From: Streptomyces sp. Alt3
GTDB taxonomy: Bacteria; Actinomycetota; Actinomycetes; Streptomycetales; Streptomycetaceae
Length of the DNA stretch: 64,000 nt
Reading direction: 5' to 3'
Assembly: GCF_030719215.1 (NCBI RefSeq)
Contig: NZ_CP120983.1
Location: 4,340,001 to 4,404,000, forward strand
Shown here piece after piece: positions 25,934-33,223 of the stretch; the stretch's first letter is position 1; every line of letters begins with the position of its first letter. The translations under genes and the position numbers were made by a program. The notes under the pieces were generated by a model that saw nothing but the letters and a program-made list of their open reading frames with translations, made no database searches and was not told where the DNA came from.

Positions 25934-26584
25934 GTGGCCTGTGACCTGTGGCTGGTCCCCCTCGTCGATGTGCTGTGCCACAGCCCCGACAACCCGTTCG
26001 CCGAAGAGATCGCCGTCTACGACAAGGCGTTGACCGAGGCGGGGCTGCCGCCCGTGCCCGTCTACGCCTACATGCCAGGACTCACCGGGGACGTCGCCCC
26101 GGTCGCGGGCTTCGACTACGACGCCCTGCACTTCCTGCGCCGCGCCTACCTGCTCCAGCTGAGCGGCCTCGCGGTCACACCCGTCGACGAACTCGGCGGG
26201 GACTACGAGCAGTTGCTGGAGATGTTCGAGCAGAGCGCGCAGGAGTCGCACCTGGTGTGGCACTACGACCACGCCGGGGCGTACGTCCCGGTGGACTTCC
26301 CCCGTCCGCTCTCCGACGACCAGCTCCTGGAGGGCGGTGGCCCGCTGGGTTCCTCCCACGGTCTGCTGCGCGAGCTGGAGTTCGTCGCCCCGTCCATCGG
26401 GATCGACCCGGCCAACCCGCCGGCCGCTCCCGTGCCGCCGGCCGGCCCGACCACGCTGGAGGAACCGGCCGCCCCGGTTCCGTACGACAACAGCCCCTTC
26501 GCCCGGGAGCGGCACGTCTGGCTGGGCCTGCACGCGGCTGCCACCCGCAGCCTCGCGCAGGGCTCGATGATCATCTTCAGCTGA
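25934..26584 (+). CDS. Conserved-looking hypothetical protein
   Basis: A 216-residue protein starting with GTG after GGAGAGCGAG. The sequence is acidic and Pro-rich, with segments VPLVDVLCHSPDNPFAEEI, GFDYDALHFLRRAYLLQLSG and a C-terminal HVWLGLHAAATRSLAQGSMI. No signal peptide or TM helix is evident. I do not recognise a family. Good codon use and a ribosome site support a real gene. Its end faces the convergent SLATT gene across a short tandem repeat. Confidence 0.7.
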   Translation: MACDLWLVPLVDVLCHSPDNPFAEEIAVYDKALTEAGLPPVPVYAYMPGLTGDVAPVAGFDYDALHFLRRAYLLQLSGLAVTPVDELGGDYEQLLEMFEQSAQESHLVWHYDHAGAYVPVDFPRPLSDDQLLEGGGPLGSSHGLLRELEFVAPSIGIDPANPPAAPVPPAGPTTLEEPAAPVPYDNSPFARERHVWLGLHAAATRSLAQGSMIIFS

Positions 26585-26665
26585 GGCCTGGTCCACCGCC
26601 CCGCTCCGCCCGGGCCGCCCCGCTCCGGTTCTCCGGCGGGGCGGCTCCGAACTTCGGAGGCCTTG

Positions 26666-26705
26666 GCCTCAGCGGGGCGGCTCCGGCCTCAGCGGGGCGG
26701 CTCCG
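26666..26705. repeat. 20-bp tandem duplication over the SLATT gene 3' end
   Basis: GCCTCAGCGGGGCGGCTCCG is repeated exactly at 26666-26685 and 26686-26705, with a 14-base partial copy near 26635. The second unit contains the SLATT stop codon, so the same PEPPR-stop coding is duplicated beyond the gene. Confidence 0.75.
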
Positions 26706-27477
26706 GTGGACGCTGGCGCGGCATGTTCGGACGCGCCACGGCGGGCATGGTGAACCGGCCGGGCGCGGACCCGGGCTCCGGACGGCCGCCCGGCCCGCCC
26801 GTCACCAGCGACTGCATCCCCATGGGCGCGGGCCCGGCCCGGAACTCCACCATCCAGTCCGCCGTCTCCATCCGGACGAGCTCGGTGATGTCCTCCGAGA
26901 ACCGGCGCAGCACCCCCAGGCACCGCTCCGCGGCCTCGCTGGCGGTGCCCTCCGTGGGCCCGAGCACCTCGCGGACGCATTCCGAGGACCAGTCGAACTG
27001 GAGCACCTGGAGGCGCCGCTGCACGGCCTGTGCCGTCGCGAGGTTCCTTATCCAGCCGGAGGTCAGTCCGAAGTACCGGTCGCACGCCATGCAGGCAGCG
27101 CCCAGCAGGAGCGACAGATAGCCCCAGCCCGCCGATCCGTGCAGCTCCCCGGTGAGGTCGAGCAGGGGGAGCGCCGCACCGGCGACCACTCCCGCCGCGG
27201 TACCGACCCGCAGCAGTCTGGCCGTACGCCGCTTACGGATGCGGTCGCGCAGGTACCAGTCGGCGGTCTCGATCGCGCCGGCCTCGACCCAGCGGTACAG
27301 CTCGTCGAGCCGTTCGGCCGGTTCGCCCCAGTCGCCGAGAGGGAAGGCGCGACCGGTCAGATCCCGGGGGCTCGAAACGTAGCGCGAACCGGAAGGCTCG
27401 GTTCCGGTGCCTGCACCGGATCCCGCGCCTGACTCCTTGCGGGGCGGCCCCTCGGGCTGCATCTCCGGCTGACTCAC
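26689..27477 (-). CDS. SLATT-domain two-TM membrane protein
   Basis: A 262-residue protein. A disordered N-terminus leads to ERLDELYRWVEAGAIETADWYLRDRIRKRR, then two TM helices (about 87-107 and 115-135), then FGLTSGWIRNLATAQAVQRRLQVLQFDWSSE and a helical tail. This two-helix hairpin followed by a long helix is the SLATT pattern (SMODS/SLOG-associated two-TM domain), known mainly from nucleotide-signal defence modules. No nucleotide-generating enzyme is adjacent; its neighbours are ybaB and recR. The GTG at 27477 has GAGGAG about 9 bases upstream; a longer form from 27519 is less likely. Function unknown. Confidence 0.78.
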   Translation of the reverse strand: MSQPEMQPEGPPRKESGAGSGAGTGTEPSGSRYVSSPRDLTGRAFPLGDWGEPAERLDELYRWVEAGAIETADWYLRDRIRKRRTARLLRVGTAAGVVAGAALPLLDLTGELHGSAGWGYLSLLLGAACMACDRYFGLTSGWIRNLATAQAVQRRLQVLQFDWSSECVREVLGPTEGTASEAAERCLGVLRRFSEDITELVRMETADWMVEFRAGPAPMGMQSLVTGGPGGRPEPGSAPGRFTMPAVARPNMPRQRPPEPPR

Positions 27478-27834
27478 CGGGGCACTCCTCTGCACTCTGC
27501 GCTCGGCGCGTGTCGACACGGATCGGCACGGTCTCGGTCATGGAGGGGGCGGATCCGGCATATGACCGGGCCCCCACTGTGTAACTCTGCGTTACCCTCA
27601 GCATGCGTACGGGTACGGAAACGCATCCTCTTCCTACCGCCGAATGGTGGGCCGCGGGGTCGAAATCGCTGGATTCCCGGGTGTGCACGGCCTCTGGTCA
27701 GGTATAGGAACACGGCAGGGGCTATTCAGAACTCACCCGAAAGAGTTGGTCGCCTGCGGGTGGGGCACGGCGTCCGGCGAACACGTAGGCTCGGCATACC
27801 GAAACAATCCGTCGTCGAAATGCCAGGAGTGACC
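27478..27834. other. Divergent intergenic region, SLATT gene / ybaB
   Basis: 357 bases without a supported gene. It is noticeably less GC-rich than its surroundings around 27580-27640. On the plus strand TATAGG (27702-27707) resembles a -10 box for ybaB, leaving a leader of about 125 bases. The ribosome site AGGAGTGACC immediately precedes ybaB. No stable long hairpin or known RNA was recognised. Confidence 0.5.
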
Positions 27835-28176
27835 GTGATTCCCGGTGGTGGCCAGCCCAACATGCAGCAGCTGCTCCAGCAGGCCCAGAAGATGCAGCAG
27901 GACCTTGCCGTGGCCCAGGAGGAGCTGGCCAGGACCGAGGTCGAAGGACAGGCGGGCGGCGGTCTCGTGAAGGCCACCGTGACCGGCTCCGGCGAGCTCC
28001 GCGCCCTGGTGATCGACCCGAGCGCGGTGGACCCGGAGGACACGGAGACACTGGCCGACCTCGTGGTCGCCGCGGTCCAGGCGGCGAACGAGAACGCGCA
28101 GCAGCTCCAGCAGCAGAAGCTGGGCCCGCTGGCCCAGGGCCTCGGCGGCGGGGGCATGCCGGGTCTCCCGTTCTGA
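27835..28176 (+). CDS. YbaB/EbfC nucleoid-associated protein
   Basis: A 113-residue protein, MIPGGGQPNMQQLLQQAQKM..., with the YbaB core EVEGQAGGGLVKATVTGSGEL and VDPEDTETLADLVVAAVQAAN. The family binds DNA as tweezer-like dimers and is classically paired with recR. The GTG at 27835 follows GGAGTGACC. The tail is Gln- and Gly-rich. recR starts 61 bases downstream, so this is a two-gene recombination/nucleoid unit. Confidence 0.95.
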   Translation: MIPGGGQPNMQQLLQQAQKMQQDLAVAQEELARTEVEGQAGGGLVKATVTGSGELRALVIDPSAVDPEDTETLADLVVAAVQAANENAQQLQQQKLGPLAQGLGGGGMPGLPF

Positions 28177-28237
28177 CCCCTGTAGCTACCCGGGCGTACC
28201 GGCTACGGTACGAGCAGGAAAAAGGAAAGGCGTTCCG

Positions 28238-28837
28238 TTGTACGAAGGCGTTGTTCAGGAGCTGATCGACGAGCTGGGCAGGCTGCCGGGCGTCGGTCCC
28301 AAGAGCGCGCAGCGGATCGCCTTCCACGTCCTGCAGGCCGAGCCCACCGATGTGCGCCGTCTGGCCCACGCCCTGCTCGAGGTCAAGGACAAGGTCCGGT
28401 TCTGCGAGATCTGCGGCAATGTCGCGCAGCAGGAGCAGTGCGGGATCTGCCGTGACGCGCGCCGCGACCGCTCGGTCATCTGTGTGGTCGAGGAGCCCAA
28501 GGACGTCGTCGCGATCGAGCGGACCCGCGAATTCCGCGGCCGCTACCACGTGCTGGGCGGCGCCATCAGCCCCATCGAGGGCGTCGGACCCGACGATCTG
28601 CGCATCCGGGAGCTGCTGGCCCGGCTCGCGGACGGCTCCATCACGGAGCTCATCCTGGCGACGGACCCCAACCTGGAGGGCGAGGCCACCGCGACGTACC
28701 TCGCCCGGATGGTCAAGCCGATGGGCCTGCGGGTCACGCGGCTGGCCAGCGGGCTGCCCGTCGGCGGCGACCTGGAGTACGCCGACGAGGTCACCCTCGG
28801 CCGCGCCTTCGAGGGAAGGCGGCTGCTCGATGTGTGA
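28238..28837 (+). CDS. recR: Recombination mediator RecR
   Basis: A 199-residue protein acting with RecF/RecO to load RecA at single-strand gaps. It has the N-terminal HhH (LIDELGRLPGVGPKSAQRIA), a zinc finger (CEICGNVAQQEQCGIC), the Toprim domain (SVICVVEEPKDVVAIE ... LILATDPNLEGEATATYLA) and the C-terminal Walker-B-like segment (RLASGLPVGGDLEYADEVTL). Length is standard. The TTG start at 28238 follows GGAAAGG. Confidence 0.97.
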   Translation: MYEGVVQELIDELGRLPGVGPKSAQRIAFHVLQAEPTDVRRLAHALLEVKDKVRFCEICGNVAQQEQCGICRDARRDRSVICVVEEPKDVVAIERTREFRGRYHVLGGAISPIEGVGPDDLRIRELLARLADGSITELILATDPNLEGEATATYLARMVKPMGLRVTRLASGLPVGGDLEYADEVTLGRAFEGRRLLDV

Positions 28838-28920
28838 CCCGTCATCTCACCGCGGCTTTACACGTGGTGGCGTTATGTTCTACCCACCGTTCGCGACCGT
28901 GCCCACGGGAGGTCCCCTCG

Positions 28921-29580
28921 ATGTCTGACGCCACGCTGAACTCCGTCACGCAGGACCCGGACGACTTCGCCGTCCAGATCGCGGACCAGATCAAGACGTT
29001 CATCGTCGCGGTGACCGAGGTGTCGAAGGCCGAGGAGCCCGAGGAGGCAGTCCCGGTCCTGCTCCTCCAGGTCTCGCAGCTCCTGCTGGCCGGCGGAAGG
29101 CTCGGCGCCTACGAGGACATCCTCCCGGACGAGCGCTACGAGCCTGACCTGGGCGCCGAACCGGACGCCGACGGGCTGCGTGAGCGCTTCGCGGAGCTCC
29201 TGGAGCCCATCGACGTCTACTCCGAGGTCTTCGACCCGTACGAGCCGCGCAAGGCCCCCGTGCCCCACCGCATCTCCGACGACCTGGCCGATCTGGTCAC
29301 GGACCTAGGACACGGCCTCGCGCACTACGAGGCGGACCGCACGGCGGAGGCCATGTGGTGGTGGCAGTTCTCGTACTTCTCCAACTGGGGCTCCACCGCC
29401 TCGGCGGCCCTGCGCGCACTCCAGTCGCTGATCGCCCACATCCGGCTGAACCAGCCGCTCCAGGAGCTCGACGGCCTGGACACGGACCAGGACCCGGGTG
29501 ACGGTGATCTGGCCGAGGAGGCTGGGCGTGTGATGGCCGAGGAGATCGCCGGGCCCCTGGGACTGCGCCCGGTCCTGTAA
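28921..29580 (+). CDS. DUF5063 family protein
   Basis: A 219-residue acidic, helical protein. Its core, DDFAVQIADQIKTFIVAVTEV, ILPDERYEPDLGAEPD and HYEADRTAEAMWWWQFSYFSNWG, matches DUF5063, of unknown function. The ATG at 28921 has GGGAGG about 11 bases upstream and is chosen over a longer in-frame start at 28834. It follows recR by 83 bases and may be read through from it. No catalytic motif is visible. Confidence 0.85.
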   Translation: MSDATLNSVTQDPDDFAVQIADQIKTFIVAVTEVSKAEEPEEAVPVLLLQVSQLLLAGGRLGAYEDILPDERYEPDLGAEPDADGLRERFAELLEPIDVYSEVFDPYEPRKAPVPHRISDDLADLVTDLGHGLAHYEADRTAEAMWWWQFSYFSNWGSTASAALRALQSLIAHIRLNQPLQELDGLDTDQDPGDGDLAEEAGRVMAEEIAGPLGLRPVL

Positions 29581-29955
29581 CGGCCCGGGGCCCGTGCGCC
29601 CGGATCCGGGGCAGCCACCGCGCCCCCTTCCGGGGCCCTCGGTCCCACGAACGGTCGTGTGCCTCCCGGCTTCCGCGCCCCGCGTTCTCCCGGTGTCCCC
29701 GAGGGTGCGCGGCGCCTCCGCACCCCCGTGTCCGCCGCGTCGTCCGTGTCCGCTGTGCGGCCTGCGACCGTTGTGTCCTGGGCCACAAAGAGGCTTGCGG
29801 TCCGACAGAAGAGGGCAGCAGCCCGGTACGAGCAGTTCGGGACGGCGCTCGTGCCGGGTGGTGGGCGGGACATCTCATCATCCGGTACCGACGGGTCGAT
29901 TCCGGACTGCTCGTTAAACTGAGCCGACCGCACCATTATTGAGCGAGGAGCGCAC
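29581..29955. other. Intergenic region upstream of ask
   Basis: 375 bases without a supported gene. Its left end contains CCGGATCCGG (29600-29609), part of a weak GC hairpin. Nearer ask, the AT-richer stretch CTCGTTAAACTGAG (about 29910-29923) could hold a -10 box. GAGCGAGGAG precedes the ask GTG. No riboswitch fold (for example a lysine riboswitch) was recognised. Confidence 0.5.
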
Positions 29956-31227
29956 GTGGGCCTTGTCGTGCAGAAGTACGGAGGCTCCTCCGTAGCCGAT
30001 GCCGAAGGCATCAAGCGTGTTGCCAAGCGAGTCGTCGACGCCAAGAAGAACGGCAACCAGGTGGTTGTCGTGGTGTCCGCGATGGGCGACACGACGGACG
30101 AGTTGATCGATCTCGCCGAGCAGGTATCCCCGATGCCTGCCGGGCGTGAGTTCGACATGCTGCTGACCGCCGGAGAGCGGATCTCCATGGCCCTTCTGGC
30201 GATGGCGATCAAAAACCTGGGCCACGAGGCACAGTCGTTCACGGGCAGCCAGGCCGGTGTCATCACCGACTCGGTCCACAACAAGGCGCGCATCATCGAT
30301 GTCACGCCCGGGCGCATCCGGACCTCGATCGACGAGGGCAACATCGCCATCGTCGCCGGGTTCCAGGGTGTGAGCCAGGAGGGCAAGAACATCACGACCC
30401 TCGGTCGCGGTGGCTCCGACACGACCGCTGTCGCGCTGGCCGCCGCGCTGGACGCGGAGGTCTGTGAGATCTACACCGATGTGGACGGTGTCTTCACCGC
30501 CGACCCCCGGGTCGTGAAGAAGGCCCGGAAGATCGACTGGATCTCCTTCGAGGACATGCTGGAGCTGGCGGCGTCCGGCTCCAAGGTGCTGCTGCACCGC
30601 TGCGTCGAGTACGCACGCCGTTACAACATCCCGATCCACGTCCGTTCGTCCTTCTCCGGACTGCGCGGCACCTGGGTCAGCAACGAGCCGCAAGGGGACC
30701 AGCAGGTGGAGCACGCCATCATCTCCGGAGTCGCCCACGACGTCTCCGAAGCCAAGGTCACGGTCGTCGGCGTTCCCGACAAGCCGGGCGAGGCCGCCGC
30801 GATCTTCCGCGCCATCGCGGACGCGGAGATCAACATGGACATGGTGGTGCAGAACGTCTCCGCCGCGTCGACCGGCCTGACGGACATCACGTTCACGCTG
30901 CCCAAGGCCGAGGGCCGCAAGGCCATCGACGCCCTGGAGCGCAACCGCGCCGGCATAGGGTTCGAGTCCCTGCGTTACGACGACCAGATCGCCAAGATCT
31001 CCCTCGTCGGCGCGGGCATGAAGACCAACCCGGGGGTCACCGCGGGCTTCTTCGAGGCGCTGTCGAACGTCGGTGTGAACATCGAGCTGATCTCGACGTC
31101 CGAGATCCGCATCTCGGTGGTCACCCGTGCCGACGACGTCAACGAGGCCGTGCGCGCCGTGCACACCGCCTTCGGCCTCGACAGCGACTCGGACGAGGCC
31201 GTCGTCTACGGGGGCAGCGGCCGATGA
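29956..31227 (+). CDS. ask: Aspartokinase, alpha subunit
   Basis: Phosphorylates L-aspartate, the entry to lysine, threonine, methionine and diaminopimelate synthesis. The 423-residue protein has VQKYGGSSVADAEGIKRVA (kinase N-terminus), FDMLLTAGERISMALLA, TTLGRGGSDTTAVALAAALDA and two C-terminal ACT regulatory domains (KVTVVGVPDKPGEAAAIF and KISLVGAGMKTNPGVTAGFF). Size matches actinobacterial alpha/beta-type enzymes, which are feedback-inhibited by lysine plus threonine. The GTG at 29956 follows GCGAGGAGCG. The stop overlaps asd by 4 bases. Confidence 0.96.
   Translation: MGLVVQKYGGSSVADAEGIKRVAKRVVDAKKNGNQVVVVVSAMGDTTDELIDLAEQVSPMPAGREFDMLLTAGERISMALLAMAIKNLGHEAQSFTGSQAGVITDSVHNKARIIDVTPGRIRTSIDEGNIAIVAGFQGVSQEGKNITTLGRGGSDTTAVALAAALDAEVCEIYTDVDGVFTADPRVVKKARKIDWISFEDMLELAASGSKVLLHRCVEYARRYNIPIHVRSSFSGLRGTWVSNEPQGDQQVEHAIISGVAHDVSEAKVTVVGVPDKPGEAAAIFRAIADAEINMDMVVQNVSAASTGLTDITFTLPKAEGRKAIDALERNRAGIGFESLRYDDQIAKISLVGAGMKTNPGVTAGFFEALSNVGVNIELISTSEIRISVVTRADDVNEAVRAVHTAFGLDSDSDEAVVYGGSGR
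30706..31227 (+). CDS. Aspartokinase beta subunit, internal in-frame start
   Basis: An in-frame GTG at codon 251 of ask (VEHAIISGVAHDVSEAKVTV) is preceded by AAGGGGA at 30692-30698, 7-13 bases upstream. Starting here gives a 173-residue protein of just the two ACT domains. In Corynebacterium glutamicum lysC, the beta subunit begins at almost the same residue and assembles with alpha into an alpha2beta2 enzyme. Production here is inferred from the start signal and that precedent. Confidence 0.62.
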   Translation: MEHAIISGVAHDVSEAKVTVVGVPDKPGEAAAIFRAIADAEINMDMVVQNVSAASTGLTDITFTLPKAEGRKAIDALERNRAGIGFESLRYDDQIAKISLVGAGMKTNPGVTAGFFEALSNVGVNIELISTSEIRISVVTRADDVNEAVRAVHTAFGLDSDSDEAVVYGGSGR

Positions 31228-32288
31228 CAGGGCGCCGCCCTTCGCTCGCGGTCGTCGGTGCGACCGGGGCGATCGGTGGCGTCATGCTCCAGATCCTTTC
31301 GCAGCACGCGGATGTCTGGGGCGAGGTCAGACTGATCGCCTCCTCGCGCGCGGCCGGCACCAAGCTGGTCGTGCGCGGCGAGGAGGCCGAGGTCCTCGCG
31401 CTCTCCGAGGACGTGTTCGACGGGGTGGACGTTGCCCTGTTCCTGACGCCGGACGAGGTGTCCGCACAGTGGGGTCCGGTCGCCGCCGCCCGGGGCGCGG
31501 TGGTCGTGGACGACTCGGCGGCCTTCCGGCTCGACGACGACGTCCCCCTCGTCGTCCCCGAGATCAACCCCCATGCCGTGCGGCGCAGGCCGCGCGGCAT
31601 CGTCGCGTCCCCGAACTGTACGACGCTGTCGCTGATCGTCGCGGTCGGTGCCCTGCACGCCGAGTTCGGCCTGCGGGAGCTGATCGTCTCGTCCTACCAG
31701 GCGGTGAGCGGCGAGGGGAACGACGGTGTCGCCGTGCTCCGCGAGCAGCTCGCCCTGGTGGCGGGTACGGAGCTGGGCACACGTCCCGGGGACGTCCGCC
31801 GGGCACTGGGTGACGGTGACAAGAGCCCCTTCGCCGCTCCCGTGGCGCTGAACGTGGTGCCGTGGGCCGGGACCGACGCCGGCGACGGCTGGTCGTCCGA
31901 GGAGCTGGCGATCCGGGCGGAGTGCCGGAAGGTCCTCGGTCTGCCGGACCTGAAGGTGACGGCGACCTGCGTGTACGTGCCCGTGGTCGCGGCGCACTCC
32001 ATGTCCGTGCACGCCCGCTTCGAGAACGAGGTGGACGTGGCCCGGGCGCACGAGGTCCTGGCGACCGCGCCCGGGGTGGTGCTCTTCGACAGTCCGGCCG
32101 CCGGCGACTTCCCCACCCCTGCCGACGTCGTGGGCACCGATCCCACCTGGGTGGGCCGGGTGCGGCAGTCGATGGACGATCCACATGCCGTCGAAATGTT
32201 CATCTGCGGCGATAATCTCCGAAAAGGCACAGCTCTCAATGTGGCCCAGATCGCCGAATCGGTGGCCGGGGAATTTCCTCGTACCTGA
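31224..32288 (+). CDS. asd: Aspartate-semialdehyde dehydrogenase
   Basis: Reduces aspartyl phosphate to aspartate semialdehyde with NADPH, directly following aspartokinase. The 354-residue protein has the dinucleotide motif VVGATGAIGGVMLQIL, the catalytic cysteine at about 132 in VASPNCTTLSLIVAV, SSYQAVSGEGNDGV and the catalytic histidine near VPVVAAHSMSVHARF. The ATG overlaps the ask stop (ATGA), giving tight coupling. The product feeds lysine/DAP and homoserine branches. Confidence 0.96.
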   Translation: MTGRRPSLAVVGATGAIGGVMLQILSQHADVWGEVRLIASSRAAGTKLVVRGEEAEVLALSEDVFDGVDVALFLTPDEVSAQWGPVAAARGAVVVDDSAAFRLDDDVPLVVPEINPHAVRRRPRGIVASPNCTTLSLIVAVGALHAEFGLRELIVSSYQAVSGEGNDGVAVLREQLALVAGTELGTRPGDVRRALGDGDKSPFAAPVALNVVPWAGTDAGDGWSSEELAIRAECRKVLGLPDLKVTATCVYVPVVAAHSMSVHARFENEVDVARAHEVLATAPGVVLFDSPAAGDFPTPADVVGTDPTWVGRVRQSMDDPHAVEMFICGDNLRKGTALNVAQIAESVAGEFPRT

Positions 32289-32560
32289 TCGAATCTGTTT
32301 TGTAGGATCTGTGTGCGCCCTGTGGGTAACTTGCCAGTCGGAACCCCTTGAGCTGGGGCGTTGCCATATCCGACGATGATCTCCTGGCCCTCCGCAACCG
32401 CTGAGCGGATGCGACGCGTCTATGTCGTCACTTCTTGCATGGCTGGATGTGTTTTCGGGGCGTTCGGGGAAGAGCAGGTACGAATGAGGGCATGTCGCAC
32501 AGCATCGAACGCGGTGCCGTACGCGTACAACCCTGACGGGGGGACGAGTGTCCAACTGGC
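32289..32560 (+). promoter_or_regulatory. Promoter region of the ECF-type sigma factor gene
   Basis: 272 bases between asd and the sigma gene, locally AT-richer. It contains GGATC (32305-32309), 14 bases, then GGGTAA (32324-32329), which is close to the Streptomyces SigB-type consensus GNNTN/N14-16/GGGTAC. GGAACC (32340) with CGTT (32359) also resembles an ECF promoter but the spacing is 2-3 bases short. Neither is certain. Confidence 0.35.
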
Positions 32561-33223
32561 GTGGCAGAGGTTCTCGACATCACAGTGGTGGGCCCGTTGC
32601 GAGGCGCTTCGGTGCGTCCGCTCCGGCGGCCCCGCGCGGCCGGCGGTATGCCGGTGATCGCGCCCATGCCCGCTGCTCGGCCCACCCGGCTGCCTTCGCA
32701 GCGCGAGGGCGCTGAGGAGGCGGTGGCGGCAGGAACGACGGTCGACCATCTCACCGAGACGTATCGCGCCCACTACCGCTCGCTGCTGGGCCTCGCGGCG
32801 CTCCTGCTGGATGACACGGCGTCCTGCGAGGACGTGGTGCAGGAGGCGTTCATCCGGGTGCACTCGGCGCGGAACCGGGTGCGCGATCCGGAGAAGACGC
32901 TGGCCTACCTCCGCCAGACCGTGGTCAACCTGTCCCGGTCCGCGCTGCGTCGGCGCATCCTCGGACTGAAGCTCCTCTCCAAGCCGATGCCCGACATGGC
33001 GAGCGCGGAGGAGGGCGCGTACGACCAGTTGGAACGGGACGCGCTGATCAAGGCGATGAAAGGGCTGCAGCGCCGTCAGCGTGAGGTGCTGGTGCTGCGC
33101 TACTTCTCGGACATGACGGAGGCCCAGGTCGCGGAGACGCTGGGGATATCGCTCGGTTCGGTGAAGGCGTACGGCTCCCGGGGTATCGCCGCTCTGCGCG
33201 TCGTGATGGAGGCGCAGGCATGA
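32561..33223 (+). CDS. ECF-type RNA polymerase sigma factor (SigE family)
   Basis: A 220-residue sigma factor. After a variable N-terminus of about 60 residues comes region 2 (THLTETYRAHYRSLL-like segment, then DDTASCEDVVQEAFIRVH) and region 4 (LQRRQREVLVLRYFSDMTEAQVAETLGISLGSVKAYGSRGIAALR). The GTG at 32561 is the longest sensible start; an ATG at 32648 (MPVIAPMPAARP) would remove a non-conserved stretch. Its stop overlaps the start of a single-pass membrane protein gene (ATGA), a common sigma/anti-sigma arrangement. Regulon unknown. Confidence 0.88.
   Translation: MAEVLDITVVGPLRGASVRPLRRPRAAGGMPVIAPMPAARPTRLPSQREGAEEAVAAGTTVDHLTETYRAHYRSLLGLAALLLDDTASCEDVVQEAFIRVHSARNRVRDPEKTLAYLRQTVVNLSRSALRRRILGLKLLSKPMPDMASAEEGAYDQLERDALIKAMKGLQRRQREVLVLRYFSDMTEAQVAETLGISLGSVKAYGSRGIAALRVVMEAQA

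Noticed and set aside
32340..32362. ECF autoregulatory promoter GGAACC...CGTT before the sigma gene
   Set aside because: Spacing between the boxes is 13 bases rather than about 15-17, so it is only noted as a weak alternative.
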